Below are positions 26,592 through 35,937 of a stretch of DNA of 64,000 bases, in pieces. The DNA is from Clostridiales bacterium. Lineage in GTDB: Bacteria > Bacillota > Clostridia > Lachnospirales > Lachnospiraceae. Position 1 is the first letter of the stretch, and every line of letters starts with the position of its first letter. The notes below the pieces were generated by a model. It did not search any database, was not told the DNA's origin, and saw only the letters and a list, made by a program, of their open reading frames with translations. The DNA lies in the NCBI GenBank assembly GCA_019424245.1, contig JAHYZV010000001.1, positions 124,001 to 188,000 on the forward strand, given 5' to 3'. The position numbers and the translations under genes are program-made.

Positions 26592-27533
26592 ATGAAAAAA
26601 GAACCTTTAATAATACTTACAGGACCGACAGCAGTTGGAAAAACAGAACTTTCCATAGAGCTTGCAAAGGCGGTAAATGGTGAGATAATAAGTGCTGATT
26701 CCATGCAGGTATACAGATATATGGATATCGGGACTGCCAAGATAACAAAAGAAGAGATGCAGGGGGTTAAGCATTATCTTGTTAATGAGATTGAGCCGAC
26801 AGATGGCTTTGATGTGGCAAGATTCAAGACTATGGCTGTAGATGCAATACAAAAAATCCGTGAGAATGGACATATTCCTGTAGTTGTCGGCGGTACGGGA
26901 TTTTATATTCAGGCACTTTTATATGATTCTACATTTGAAGATGATGAAAGTGATTATAAATACAGGGATTACCTTCAGGGGATTGCTGATACAAGGGGTG
27001 CAGAGGTGCTTCACGATATGTTAAAGGAAGCTGACCCTGAATCCGCAGAGGCAATTCATGCTAATAATGTCAAAAGAGTTATCCGCGCACTTGAATTTTA
27101 TAAGACGACTGGCAGGAAGATATCAGAACATAATAATGAGCAGAGAGCTAAAGAGTCACCTTATAATTTTTGTTACTTTGTTCTTAATGATAAAAGAGAA
27201 ATTTTATATGACAGAATAAACAGGCGTGTTGATAAAATGTTTGACAATGGACTGCTTAATGAGGTAAAACATTTGTCGGACATGGGGCTTGTAAAGGACG
27301 ATGTTGCCATGCAGGGAATCGGATATAAAGAGGTGTTCGATTATCTTGAGGGCAGATGTGACGAGGCAGGTCTTAGAGAGATGATTAAGCAGGATACAAG
27401 ACATTTTGCAAAAAGACAGCTTACATGGTTTCGGAGAGAGCCGTTGGTTACATGGGTGGATTTTTCCCAGATACGAAGAGAAGATGCACTTTCGTATATG
27501 CTTGAACAACTAAAAGAAAAGGAAATTATTTAA
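26592..27533 (+). CDS. miaA: tRNA dimethylallyltransferase MiaA
   Basis: MiaA (313 residues) transfers the dimethylallyl group from DMAPP to A37 of tRNAs reading codons that start with U, producing the substrate of MiaB. The P-loop is 'LTGPTAVGKTELSIELA' at the N-terminus, followed by 'ISADSMQVYRYMDIGTAK', 'VVVGGTGFYIQALL' and 'MQGIGYKEV'. It begins 8 bases after mutL. No hfq gene lies next to it, unlike in Bacillus and E. coli. Confidence 0.96.
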   Translation: MKKEPLIILTGPTAVGKTELSIELAKAVNGEIISADSMQVYRYMDIGTAKITKEEMQGVKHYLVNEIEPTDGFDVARFKTMAVDAIQKIRENGHIPVVVGGTGFYIQALLYDSTFEDDESDYKYRDYLQGIADTRGAEVLHDMLKEADPESAEAIHANNVKRVIRALEFYKTTGRKISEHNNEQRAKESPYNFCYFVLNDKREILYDRINRRVDKMFDNGLLNEVKHLSDMGLVKDDVAMQGIGYKEVFDYLEGRCDEAGLREMIKQDTRHFAKRQLTWFRREPLVTWVDFSQIRREDALSYMLEQLKEKEII

Positions 27534-27535
27534 TT

Positions 27536-28810
27536 ATGAGAGAAATGTATAAAAATATGGGAATCTGTGATGAGGTGTATGATTATTGCGACAATATAAT
27601 TAAGTCGCTTCATGACAGATTTGAAGAGATAGATAAGAATGCAGAATATAACCAGATGAAGGTTATAAAGGCGATGCAGGATAATAAGGTTGCTGAGATG
27701 CATTTATCAGGAACAACAGGTTATGGTTATAATGATGACGGTAGAGATACTCTTGAGAAAATATATTCAGATATATTTAAGACAGAGGATGCACTTGTAA
27801 GACCACAGATTATCTGCGGAACTCATGCGTTAAATGTAGCTTTATCATCTAACTTAAGACCAGGTGATGAGCTTTTATCACCGGTTGGGAAGCCGTATGA
27901 TACAATGGATGAGATTATCGGTATCAGACCTTCTAAGGGAAGTCTTGCAGAATATGGAATTACATACGCACAGGTTGACCTGCTGCCAGATGGTGATTTT
28001 GATTATGAGGGTATTAAGAATGCAATCAATGAAAGAACAAAGCTTGTAACAATCCAGCGTTCCAAGGGATATGCTTCAAGACCAACACTTTCAGTTGAAA
28101 GAATTGGCGAGCTTATAAGTTTTATCAAAAGTATCAAGCCAGATGTTATATGCATGGTTGATAACTGCTACGGTGAATTTGTTGAAAGAATTGAGCCTTC
28201 AGAGGTTGGCGCTGATATGATAGTCGGTTCACTTATAAAGAATCCTGGTGGCGGACTTGCTCCATGCGGCGGCTATATCGCAGGAAAGAAAGAATGTGTT
28301 GAACAGGCAGCTTACAGATTATCTTCACCGGGGCTTGGAAAAGAAGTCGGTGCAACACTCGGTGTAAACCAGAGCTTTTATCAGGGACTTTTCTTATCAC
28401 CTGTAGTTGTTGCAGGTGCACTTAAAGGTGCTATATTTGCTGCAAATGTATACGAAAAGGCAGGTTTTGTAGTAAGACCTGATGGAAGTGAGCCAAGATA
28501 TGATATTATTCAGGCAGTTGAACTTGGAAGTGCAGACGGGCTTCTTGCTTTCTGTAAAGGAATTCAGGCTGCAGCACCTGTTGACAGCTTTGTTACACCA
28601 GAACCATGGCCGATGCCAGGATACGATTCAGACGTTATAATGGCTGCCGGAGCCTTCGTTCAAGGCTCATCAATAGAGCTTTCTGCTGATGGTCCGTTAA
28701 AAGAACCTTATTCGGTATTCTTCCAGGGGGGACTTACATGGTATCATGCCAAACTTGGAATTATGATGAGTGTTCAGAAAATGTTTGAAAAAGACCTTAT
28801 AAAGCTTTGA
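27536..28810 (+). CDS. PLP-dependent methionine gamma-lyase-like protein (YnbB family)
   Basis: A 424-residue PLP-dependent protein of the YnbB or 'aluminium resistance' family, related to Cys/Met-metabolism lyases. The PLP lysine is probably the one in 'GSLIKNPGGGLAPCGGYIAG' (about 230-250), with the cofactor Asp in 'CMVDNCYGEF' before it; 'GTTGYGYNDDGRDTLE' near residue 60 is another family stretch. The true reaction is not established. The start at 27536 lies 2 bases after miaA, and later ATGs (27545, 27557) are possible. The miaA-ynbB neighbourhood also occurs in Bacillus. Confidence 0.88.
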   Translation: MREMYKNMGICDEVYDYCDNIIKSLHDRFEEIDKNAEYNQMKVIKAMQDNKVAEMHLSGTTGYGYNDDGRDTLEKIYSDIFKTEDALVRPQIICGTHALNVALSSNLRPGDELLSPVGKPYDTMDEIIGIRPSKGSLAEYGITYAQVDLLPDGDFDYEGIKNAINERTKLVTIQRSKGYASRPTLSVERIGELISFIKSIKPDVICMVDNCYGEFVERIEPSEVGADMIVGSLIKNPGGGLAPCGGYIAGKKECVEQAAYRLSSPGLGKEVGATLGVNQSFYQGLFLSPVVVAGALKGAIFAANVYEKAGFVVRPDGSEPRYDIIQAVELGSADGLLAFCKGIQAAAPVDSFVTPEPWPMPGYDSDVIMAAGAFVQGSSIELSADGPLKEPYSVFFQGGLTWYHAKLGIMMSVQKMFEKDLIKL

Positions 28811-28834
28811 TTGAATTAATATTTGTGTTATAAT
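28807..28834 (+). promoter_or_regulatory. Promoter with extended -10 before the DUF4321 gene
   Basis: TTGATT (28807-28812) and TATAAT (28829-28834) are 16 bases apart, with TG one base before the -10 (TGTTATAAT). It overlaps the end of the ynbB-like gene. Transcription should start at about 28841. Confidence 0.65.
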
Positions 28835-28837
28835 GTG

Positions 28838-28865
28838 TTGGAGTATGGATTTTTCCGTACTCCAA
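28838..28865 (+). terminator. Hairpin at the predicted 5' end of the DUF4321 transcript
   Basis: TTGGAGTATGGA pairs with TCCGTACTCCAA (one G-T pair) around a TTTT loop. It lies just downstream of the promoter above and has no T-run after it, so it may be a weak terminator of the previous operon or a 5'-end stabiliser of the next transcript. Confidence 0.45.
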
Positions 28866-28889
28866 TTTATGGTTAAAGGATGAAAATCT

Positions 28890-29153
28890 ATGAGTAATAT
28901 TTCTAAATATAAGAACGGCTGGCTTTTATGGCTATTCATTCTGATAGGCATTGTGCTTGGCGGTCTTATTGCAGAACTTACTGCCAGTGTGCATGCACTT
29001 AGCTGGCTGTCTTATGGACAGAGTTTCGGGCTTGACAATCCGCTGGTATTAAATCTGGGAGTACTTGTAATAACATTTGCACTCCAGATTAAGATTACTA
29101 TTGCCAGTATAATAGGAGTTATACTCGCAATTATTATTTACAGATTTATTTAA
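28890..29153 (+). CDS. DUF4321 membrane protein
   Basis: Small membrane protein of 87 residues with two hydrophobic helices (about 11-33, 'WLLWLFILIGIVLGGLIAEL', and 52-85). The length and the 'G.LIGI.LGG.IG' type of first helix match the DUF4321 family found in clostridia, often near radC and mreB. Its function is unknown; context suggests the cell-shape operon. The ATG follows AAAGGATG. Confidence 0.75.
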   Translation: MSNISKYKNGWLLWLFILIGIVLGGLIAELTASVHALSWLSYGQSFGLDNPLVLNLGVLVITFALQIKITIASIIGVILAIIIYRFI

Positions 29154-29172
29154 TCTGACTGCTGTTTAATTT

Positions 29173-29865
29173 ATGGTCTATGAGAATATAATAACAGGTG
29201 TAGAGGAAGAAAAACTGCTTCCTTACGAAAAATGTCTTGAGTATGGTGCATCATCACTTGATAATGCTGAACTTCTGGCAGCGATTATAAGAACAGGAAC
29301 CAATGGTTTAAGTTCTATCCAGCTTGCAGAGAAGTTACTGGAGAATGCCGGCAATCTTAACGGTCTTTATGGTATGTCCGTTTCAGAACTTATGCAGATT
29401 AAGGGTATAGGAAAGGCAAAGGCTGTCCAGATATGCTGCATTCTTGAACTTTCAAGAAGAATTGCAAAGCAGAAGGCTAGAGAAAGACTTGACTTTTCGA
29501 ATGCTGAAACTATTGCAGAATATTATATGGAAGATATGAGACATCTAAAGAGAGAACATCTGGTTCTTGTAATGCTTGATAACAGATGCCGCCTTATTAG
29601 AGATAAGGTGATGTCTGTTGGAACTTCTACTGGTTCAATGGTTTCTGTAAGGGAAATATTTAAGGAGGCACTTGACAGCAGGGCAGCTTCGATAGTTATC
29701 CTGCATAATCATCCATCAGGCAATCCATCTCCTAGCAGAGAGGATATGAAGGTTACTAAGAATATTATGGAAGCCGGCAGAATTATTGGTGTTGAGCTGT
29801 TAGATCATATTGTTATAGGAGATAATTCTTATTTCAGTTTTAAACAAATGCAATACATTAATTAA
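29173..29865 (+). CDS. radC: RadC family JAB/MPN-domain protein
   Basis: RadC-family protein of 230 residues. The N-terminal helix-hairpin-helix region (about 25-100, 'LMQIKGIGKAKAVQI') is followed by a JAB1/MPN metalloprotease-like domain with the zinc motif 'LHNHPSGNPSPSREDMKVT' (His-x-His...Asp) at about 175-190. The name comes from DNA repair, but the original assignment has been withdrawn and the role is not settled. It stands upstream of mreB as in many Firmicutes. The ribosome site is weak. Confidence 0.93.
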   Translation: MVYENIITGVEEEKLLPYEKCLEYGASSLDNAELLAAIIRTGTNGLSSIQLAEKLLENAGNLNGLYGMSVSELMQIKGIGKAKAVQICCILELSRRIAKQKARERLDFSNAETIAEYYMEDMRHLKREHLVLVMLDNRCRLIRDKVMSVGTSTGSMVSVREIFKEALDSRAASIVILHNHPSGNPSPSREDMKVTKNIMEAGRIIGVELLDHIVIGDNSYFSFKQMQYIN

Positions 29866-29887
29866 CAATTAAGAAAGGAATTAAGAC

Positions 29888-30904
29888 ATGGGTAATGCAT
29901 ACGGAATTGATATAGGCACAAGTAATTTTAAAATGTGCTGCAGTGATAAGGATAAGATACTTAATGAAAAGAATATTATAGCTATAGCTAATAAAACAGA
30001 GATTTTAGCTTTTGGAGATGAAGCATATGAAATGTATGAGAAAGCTCCAGAGCATATTGAGGTTTCTTTCCCGGTTAAGTTTGGTGTGATAGCTGATATT
30101 GAGAATATGCAGACACTTCTTTTTAACTTCTTTAATAAGATTAATGAAGGAAAGAAGATTACCGGATCAGATTTCTATATTGCTGTACCAACAGATGTAA
30201 CAGAAGTAGAGAAGAGAGCTTTTTATGAATTAGTTGTTGATTCAAAAGTAAAGGCAAAGAATGTTTATGTAGTTGATAAACCTGTTGCAGACGCTATAGG
30301 TGCAGGCCTTGATGTAACTAAGTCTAAGGGTATTATGATTGTTAATATCGGAGCAGAGACAACTGAGATTTCAGTTCTTTCTTTAGGCGGAATTGTTATA
30401 AGCAAGGCTGTTAAGATTGGTGGTAATAAGCTTGATGACTGTATTATAAGTAATGTAAGAAAGGCTTATAATCTTGTTATAGGAAGTAAAACTGCTGAAA
30501 ATTTAAAGAAGCAGTTAGGAAGTGCAGTTCCTGTTTCAGAAACATTTGCACCTGGCTTTGGAAGAAATGTTTTATCAGGTCTTCCTGTAAGTGTTGATAT
30601 TTCTTCCGATGTTGTATATCAGGCTATAATTGATTCATTACATTCTATTATGGATGCTATTAAGGTTATACTTGAAAGAACTCCGCCGGAACTTGCAGCT
30701 GACATAATCAAGGATGGTGTTTATTTTACAGGAGGAACTGCACAGATTAACAATCTTGAAAAGTTTATCAAAGATGAAACTAATCTTAATGTCAATATTG
30801 TTGAACATCCTGCAGAGAGTGTTGTAAGAGGTCTTATGGGAGTTGTATCTAATCCGGAATTTGCTAAGGTTGCATATACTCCTACAGAGAAAAATTTTGA
30901 TTAA
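29888..30904 (+). CDS. mreB: Rod shape-determining actin homologue MreB
   Basis: MreB (338 residues) forms membrane-bound filaments that guide lateral wall synthesis. Actin-fold signatures: phosphate-1 'YGIDIGTSNFK' at the start, 'PVADAIGAGLDV' and phosphate-2 'MIVNIGAETTEISVLSLGGIV' (about 140-175), and the adenosine motif 'GVYFTGGTAQINN' near 278-290. It is followed by mreC, mreD, PBP2, minCDE and rodA on the same strand with short gaps, a single morphogenesis and division-site block. AAGGAA precedes the ATG. Confidence 0.93.
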   Translation: MGNAYGIDIGTSNFKMCCSDKDKILNEKNIIAIANKTEILAFGDEAYEMYEKAPEHIEVSFPVKFGVIADIENMQTLLFNFFNKINEGKKITGSDFYIAVPTDVTEVEKRAFYELVVDSKVKAKNVYVVDKPVADAIGAGLDVTKSKGIMIVNIGAETTEISVLSLGGIVISKAVKIGGNKLDDCIISNVRKAYNLVIGSKTAENLKKQLGSAVPVSETFAPGFGRNVLSGLPVSVDISSDVVYQAIIDSLHSIMDAIKVILERTPPELAADIIKDGVYFTGGTAQINNLEKFIKDETNLNVNIVEHPAESVVRGLMGVVSNPEFAKVAYTPTEKNFD

Positions 30905-30919
30905 AAGGCAGGTTTTAAG

Positions 30920-31759
30920 ATGAGAAAGAATATTTCTTCACTTATGACTTCGAAGAATATTCTCATTGCACTTACGGTTTTGTGCTGTTTCTTTATTGGT
31001 ACGAGCTTTTTTACAGATACGCTTACCAAGCCTCTTAAAAAGTGCGTTTCAATGGTTGTAGTTCCGGTACAGAAGGGTATGAACAATATTGGATTCTGGG
31101 TTTATGATAAATACCAGACACTTCAGGAGATATCAGTTGTTCTTGATGAGAATAAGAAGCTTCAGAGTCAGGTTGATGATCTTACAGAAGAGAATAACCA
31201 GTTAAAACAGGATTCTTATGAACTTAACAGACTTCGTGATTTATATGAGCTAGACCAGCAGTATGCAGGTTATTCGAAAGTTGGAGCCAGAGTTATTGAA
31301 GTTACTACAGATAACTGGCATTCGTCATTCAAGATTGACAAAGGAACTGACGATGGTCTTAAAGTTAATATGAATGTTATTGCCAGCGGAGGGCTGGTAG
31401 GAATTATTTCTGAAACAGGAAGTAATTATTCTATTGTTAAGACAATTACAGAGAATAACAGCAATGTAAGTGGAATGCTTATAGATACTAATGAAACATG
31501 TATTGTTCAGGGAGATGTTGAACTGATGGATACAGGCATGATACGCGTATCACATTTTAAAAGTGATGTTGTTGTCAGAAATGGCGATAAAGTTGTTACT
31601 TCTAATATTAGTGATAGGTATCTGCAAGGAATTCTGATTGGGTATATTAAGGATGTTAAGCTGGATTCTAATAATCTTACCCAGTCAGGATATATTGTTC
31701 CTGCTGTGAATTTTAATAATTTACAGGAGGTTCTGGTTATAACACAGCTTAAAGAATAA
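30920..31759 (+). CDS. mreC: Rod shape-determining protein MreC
   Basis: MreC (279 residues) is a bitopic membrane protein linking MreB to the wall synthesis machinery. One membrane helix lies at about 14-32 ('ILIALTVLCCFFIGTSFF'), then a coiled coil (about 72-105, 'LDENKKLQSQVDDLTEENNQL'), then the beta-domain pair with 'ASGGLVGIISETG' and 'GYIKDV'. Order and length fit the family. It starts 15 bases after mreB. Confidence 0.93.
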   Translation: MRKNISSLMTSKNILIALTVLCCFFIGTSFFTDTLTKPLKKCVSMVVVPVQKGMNNIGFWVYDKYQTLQEISVVLDENKKLQSQVDDLTEENNQLKQDSYELNRLRDLYELDQQYAGYSKVGARVIEVTTDNWHSSFKIDKGTDDGLKVNMNVIASGGLVGIISETGSNYSIVKTITENNSNVSGMLIDTNETCIVQGDVELMDTGMIRVSHFKSDVVVRNGDKVVTSNISDRYLQGILIGYIKDVKLDSNNLTQSGYIVPAVNFNNLQEVLVITQLKE

Positions 31760-31778
31760 GTGTTTAGGACAATTTATT

Positions 31779-32312
31779 ATGAAAAGAAAGATAACAGAAT
31801 TAATTATTATATTGTTTTTCTATATCATGCAGGTTTCTGCAGCAAGAGTAATATCAATTGCTAATATTTCACCAAACTGGCTTATTATTATGCCTGTATT
31901 TTTTGGCTTCTTCTGTGGTAAGAATGATGGAATGTTTGCAGGATTTTTTGCTGGAATTATGTATGATTTGTTCTATTCCGGTTTGTTCGGATTTACAGCA
32001 CTTATTTTTATTTACATAGGATATTTTTCGGGATTTTTTTATCAGAAGTACGAGGTAAGGGAAGTCCTTATCCCTCTTGCACTTGTGATTACAGCTGATT
32101 TTGGATATGGATTCATATCATATATTGGTAATTTTCTGCTTCAAAACAGACTTAATGTTGGATTTTTTATGTCACGCTTTATACTGCCGGAGGTTGTTTA
32201 TACAGCTCTTGTTTCGTTACTGATATATCATCCGATACATTATTTTTGTGTTATAACGGAGCAAGGAAAAGAGAGAAAGAAGAAGGGTAAAATTGATGAA
32301 GGAAGTATTTGA
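31779..32312 (+). CDS. mreD: Rod shape-determining protein MreD
   Basis: MreD (177 residues) is a polytopic membrane protein with about five hydrophobic segments from the N-terminus to residue 160 and a basic tail ('EQGKERKKKGK'). The pattern 'ISPNWLIIMPVFFGFFCGKNDGMFAGFFAGIMYDLFY' (given here as the region of residues 29-65) is typical of MreD in clostridia. Its last 17 bases overlap the start of the PBP2 gene, so the two are probably translated together. Confidence 0.9.
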   Translation: MKRKITELIIILFFYIMQVSAARVISIANISPNWLIIMPVFFGFFCGKNDGMFAGFFAGIMYDLFYSGLFGFTALIFIYIGYFSGFFYQKYEVREVLIPLALVITADFGYGFISYIGNFLLQNRLNVGFFMSRFILPEVVYTALVSLLIYHPIHYFCVITEQGKERKKKGKIDEGSI

Positions 32313-35049
32313 GTACATTATAAGTCTTCTTAAATCCAGAATTTTTCCTATGATTCTTGTATTTATTGTTCTGATTTCTGTTCTTGTTCACAGATTGTTT
32401 GTTCTTCAGATAATAAATGGAGATTCATATGTCGAAGACTTATCAAGTTCTATACAGAAAGATATGAGTGTTGCGGCTGCAAGAGGCCGTATATATGACC
32501 GTAATGGTGTACTTCTTGCATATAATGATTTGTCATATGCAGTCAAGATAAGCGACTCTGGAAGATATTCAGATAATGCAACTAAGAATGCAACTATTAA
32601 TAATTCTATAAACAAAACATTACAGATTATCGAAGATCATGGAGATACATATTCTAATGATTTTCCAATTATTTATAATAACGGACAGTTTTCTTATAAT
32701 GTTGAAGGAACATCTCTTTTAAGATTTTTAAGGGATTCATATGGAACTGAATCAATTTCAGCGTTGACTGATGAACAGAAAGCTACTTCAGCTGAGAATA
32801 TGTTTAAATATCTTTGTGAGAGATACAGCATTAATTATGAAGAATTTGGAATAGAACATTCATTGATGATGGTAAATCTTCGAAGATATATGGCAGCCAA
32901 TTCGTATAACAGATATCTTACATTTATTATTGCAAATGAGGTATCTGATGAGACAGTTGCGGCAATATTAGAAAATAGTGATGACCTTGTCGGTGTCACA
33001 GTTGAAGAACAGTATATCAGAAGATATGTTGACAGCGTATATTGTTCACAGATACTTGGCTATACAGGAACTGTATCTAATGCAGAGCTTGAAGAACTTG
33101 GTGAAGGATATGAAAGCAATGACATTGTAGGTAAATCCGGTATTGAAAAAAGCATGGAAAGTGAGTTATCTGGTGTTAAAGGTGAAAAGTCTGTATATGT
33201 TGATACTGTAGGAAGAATTACAGAAGTACTCGATGAGGAAGCACCACAGGCAGGACATGATGTATATCTTACTATTGATATTAATCTTCAGAAGGCAATA
33301 TATCATGCAATAGAAGATGAAGTAACTAATATTTTTATGCAGTACTTTACGCCTGGAAGCAATAAAATAACTTATAATAGTTCAGGTGATGTTGATACTA
33401 TATATATAACTGCTCAGGAAGCTTATTTTGCACTTATAGATAATAATCTTGTTTCTTTAAAAGGGATTCAGGAACAGAATACATCTAATGAAGCTGATAT
33501 ATACAGCCAGTTTGAAGCTAAGAAAGCTGAAACACTTTCGTGGCTTAGGGAAGAACTTACATCTGGTAATACAGCTTATGGAAAGCTTTCAGAAGAACAA
33601 AAGCTGTATATATGGTATATATATGATCTTTTAAGAAGTGAGAATATATTCAGTCTTGCTAATGTTGATACAAGTGACAGTGTTTATTATGACTGGATAT
33701 ATGGCGATTCAACGAGCCTTTCGCAGCTTCTTACGTATGGAATATCAAAGAACTGGATTAATATGTCATCTCTTACATCTGAAAAGTATACAAGTCTTCA
33801 GGAATCATATGATGTACTTGTTGATTATGTTATATCAGCACTTGATACAGATACTGCATTTTTTAAGAAAATGTATAAATATATGATTAATGCAGGCAGC
33901 ATATCAGGAAGACAGGTATGTATGTTATTATATGAGCAGGGTGTACTTGATATGAATGCAGATGATTCGAAATATCAGTCTCTCGCATCAGGAAGCATGG
34001 GGGCATATGAGTTTATGTCATATGTTATCTCTAATAAGATTATTACTGTTGGACAGCTTGCACTTAAGCCATGTTCAGGTTCTGCGGTTGTAACTAATCC
34101 GGATAATGGTGATGTTCTGGCTCTTGTTTCTTATCCAAGCTATGATAATAATAAATTATCAGGAACAGTTGATGCAAAGTATTACAGTTCACTTGTTAAT
34201 GATAATGCAAGTCCTCTTCTTAACAGGGCAACGCAGTCTTTTATAGCCCCAGGTTCTACTTATAAGCCATGTACAATTATTGCAGGTATTGATAGTGGGA
34301 TAATTTCTTCATCTACAACATTTAACTGCTCTGGAGTGTTTGATAAGGTTACACCATCCCCTAGATGTTGGCAGAAATGGGGACATGGAAGTGAGACACC
34401 TGTAACTGCCATAAGAGATTCATGTAATGTTTATATGTATAATGTTGGATACAATCTTGCATGTAGCAAGAATGGTTCGTATAATAGCACTTATGGTACT
34501 AACATATTAAAGAAGTATTCTGATATGCTTGGTCTTTCAACAAAGACCGGTATAGAGATAGAAGAGGGTACTCCGGGAGCATCTTCACAGAATGCCATTG
34601 CTTCAGCAATTGGACAGGGTAACCACAGATACAGCACACTTAATCTTGCAAGATATGTAACTACTCTTGCAACCTCAGGTACATGCTATAACCTTACACT
34701 TATTGATAAGATTACTGATTATGATGGCAATGTTATTAAGGAAAACCATGCTGAGGTTAATAATCAGGTGGAGCTGAGTTCTGATATATGGAATACCATT
34801 CATACAGGAATGAATCTTGCTGCTGGAACGAATACAGCATTTTTACCATTAAAGATGTCAATTGCAGCTAAGACTGGTACTGCACAGGAAAGAACAACAG
34901 ATCCTGACCATGCTACATTAATATCATATGCGCCATATGATAATCCACAATACTGTATGGCAGTGCGTATTCAGAATGGTTATGCTTCAGGTAATGCTGT
35001 AACACTAGGTTCAGAGATTTACAAAATGCTTTTTAATATTAATGATTAA
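32296..35049 (+). CDS. mrdA: Penicillin-binding protein 2 (elongation transpeptidase) with large insert
   Basis: Class B PBP (917 residues) that cross-links peptidoglycan during elongation with RodA. One membrane helix (about 15-35) is followed by a dimerisation domain with 'RGRIYDRNGVLLAYN' near 62. The transpeptidase motifs are all there: S-x-x-K 'APGSTYKP' (Ser654), S-x-N 'RDSCNVY' and K-T-G 'AAKTGTAQE' (Lys859). A stretch of roughly 250 residues between 'YLTIDINLQKAI' (about 340) and 'SGSAVVTNPDNGDVLALVS' (about 593) replaces a gap that is only some 15-20 residues long in most PBP2s; it is acidic and Ser/Tyr-rich. The ATG at 32296 follows AAGGG and overlaps mreD. Confidence 0.92.
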   Translation: MKEVFEYIISLLKSRIFPMILVFIVLISVLVHRLFVLQIINGDSYVEDLSSSIQKDMSVAAARGRIYDRNGVLLAYNDLSYAVKISDSGRYSDNATKNATINNSINKTLQIIEDHGDTYSNDFPIIYNNGQFSYNVEGTSLLRFLRDSYGTESISALTDEQKATSAENMFKYLCERYSINYEEFGIEHSLMMVNLRRYMAANSYNRYLTFIIANEVSDETVAAILENSDDLVGVTVEEQYIRRYVDSVYCSQILGYTGTVSNAELEELGEGYESNDIVGKSGIEKSMESELSGVKGEKSVYVDTVGRITEVLDEEAPQAGHDVYLTIDINLQKAIYHAIEDEVTNIFMQYFTPGSNKITYNSSGDVDTIYITAQEAYFALIDNNLVSLKGIQEQNTSNEADIYSQFEAKKAETLSWLREELTSGNTAYGKLSEEQKLYIWYIYDLLRSENIFSLANVDTSDSVYYDWIYGDSTSLSQLLTYGISKNWINMSSLTSEKYTSLQESYDVLVDYVISALDTDTAFFKKMYKYMINAGSISGRQVCMLLYEQGVLDMNADDSKYQSLASGSMGAYEFMSYVISNKIITVGQLALKPCSGSAVVTNPDNGDVLALVSYPSYDNNKLSGTVDAKYYSSLVNDNASPLLNRATQSFIAPGSTYKPCTIIAGIDSGIISSSTTFNCSGVFDKVTPSPRCWQKWGHGSETPVTAIRDSCNVYMYNVGYNLACSKNGSYNSTYGTNILKKYSDMLGLSTKTGIEIEEGTPGASSQNAIASAIGQGNHRYSTLNLARYVTTLATSGTCYNLTLIDKITDYDGNVIKENHAEVNNQVELSSDIWNTIHTGMNLAAGTNTAFLPLKMSIAAKTGTAQERTTDPDHATLISYAPYDNPQYCMAVRIQNGYASGNAVTLGSEIYKMLFNIND

Positions 35050-35104
35050 TATTGTTTAATGATTTACTAAAGAAATAACTAATATGAGATGAGAGGTGAA
35101 TGTT

Positions 35105-35842
35105 TTGGATAATTCGGTAATGATCAAAGGAAGTAATAGTGGAATTACAGTATTTCTTGATAGTGAAATGGCTTTTGAGGATTTATTAAAAAGTGTTTCT
35201 GAAAAGTTCAAGAGTGCGTCAAAGTTTTTTAATAATGCTAATATGGCGATTTCTTTTGATGGAAGAGATTTATCTGCTGAAGAGGAAAAAAGAATTCTCA
35301 ATGTGATATCAGATGTATCTGAGCTTAATATTGTATGTGTTCTTGATGAAAATAACAATATGAAGGAAATATATGAAGATGCTGTTAAGAAAGCTATTGC
35401 AAGTGTTGATGTATCAGAGCCGGTTGTACAGCCTGTAAATGATATGGTATCTGATCCTAAAACAGCGTGTATGTTTTATAAAGGAACGCTTCGCTCAGGT
35501 CAGGTATTTGAATCTGACGGAAGCGTTGTGGTATTAGGAGATGTCAATCCTGGAGGCAAGGTTGTTGCAAAAGGCAGCGTTATTGTACTTGGAAGTCTTA
35601 AGGGCAATATATTTGCAGGTGTAGATGGTAATGAGAATGCATTTGTTGTTGCACTTGAGATGAGTCCTATGCAGATTAAGATAGGCGAAATAATTGCCAG
35701 AAGCTCAGATGCAGGAACCAAGATAACAAAAGGCAGAAATAAAACTAAAGTTATTGAACCAAAGATTGCCTATGTATATGATCAGAATATTTATATTGAA
35801 GATTTAGAGCAGAATGCTTTAGATGACATATGTTTAGATTAA
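35105..35842 (+). CDS. minC: Septum site-determining protein MinC
   Basis: MinC (245 residues) inhibits FtsZ ring formation at cell poles with MinD. The N-terminal domain (1-100, 'VMIKGSNSGITVFLDSEMAFEDLL') and the C-terminal beta-helix ('SGQVFESDGSVVVLGDVNPGG', 'GSVIVLGSLKGNIFAG') are clear. I place the start at TTG 35105 because GAGAGGTG lies 8 bases upstream; the GTG at 35096 overlaps that ribosome site and the ATG at 35120 is too far from it. It is followed by minD with its own promoter. MinC with MinE in a Gram-positive indicates an oscillating-type Min system. Confidence 0.9.
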   Translation: MDNSVMIKGSNSGITVFLDSEMAFEDLLKSVSEKFKSASKFFNNANMAISFDGRDLSAEEEKRILNVISDVSELNIVCVLDENNNMKEIYEDAVKKAIASVDVSEPVVQPVNDMVSDPKTACMFYKGTLRSGQVFESDGSVVVLGDVNPGGKVVAKGSVIVLGSLKGNIFAGVDGNENAFVVALEMSPMQIKIGEIIARSSDAGTKITKGRNKTKVIEPKIAYVYDQNIYIEDLEQNALDDICLD

Positions 35843-35865
35843 TTTGTTATATTTTTAAAAAATAG

Positions 35866-35894
35866 TTGATTTAAGAATAAAAATCTCGCATAAT
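35866..35894 (+). promoter_or_regulatory. Putative promoter of minD
   Basis: TTGATT (35866-35871) and CATAAT (35889-35894) are 17 bases apart. An imperfect inverted repeat (AAATCTCGCA at 35881 and TGCGATTT ending 35910) overlaps the -10, which could be regulatory. The 95-base gap between minC and minD holds nothing else I recognise. Confidence 0.5.
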
Positions 35895-35937
35895 TAATAT
35901 ATTGCGATTTATTAAGAATTATTAATGGAGGTTTAAT

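Noticed and set aside
26583..27536. hfq next to miaA
   Set aside because: Spacing between mutL, miaA and the ynbB-like gene leaves no room for it.
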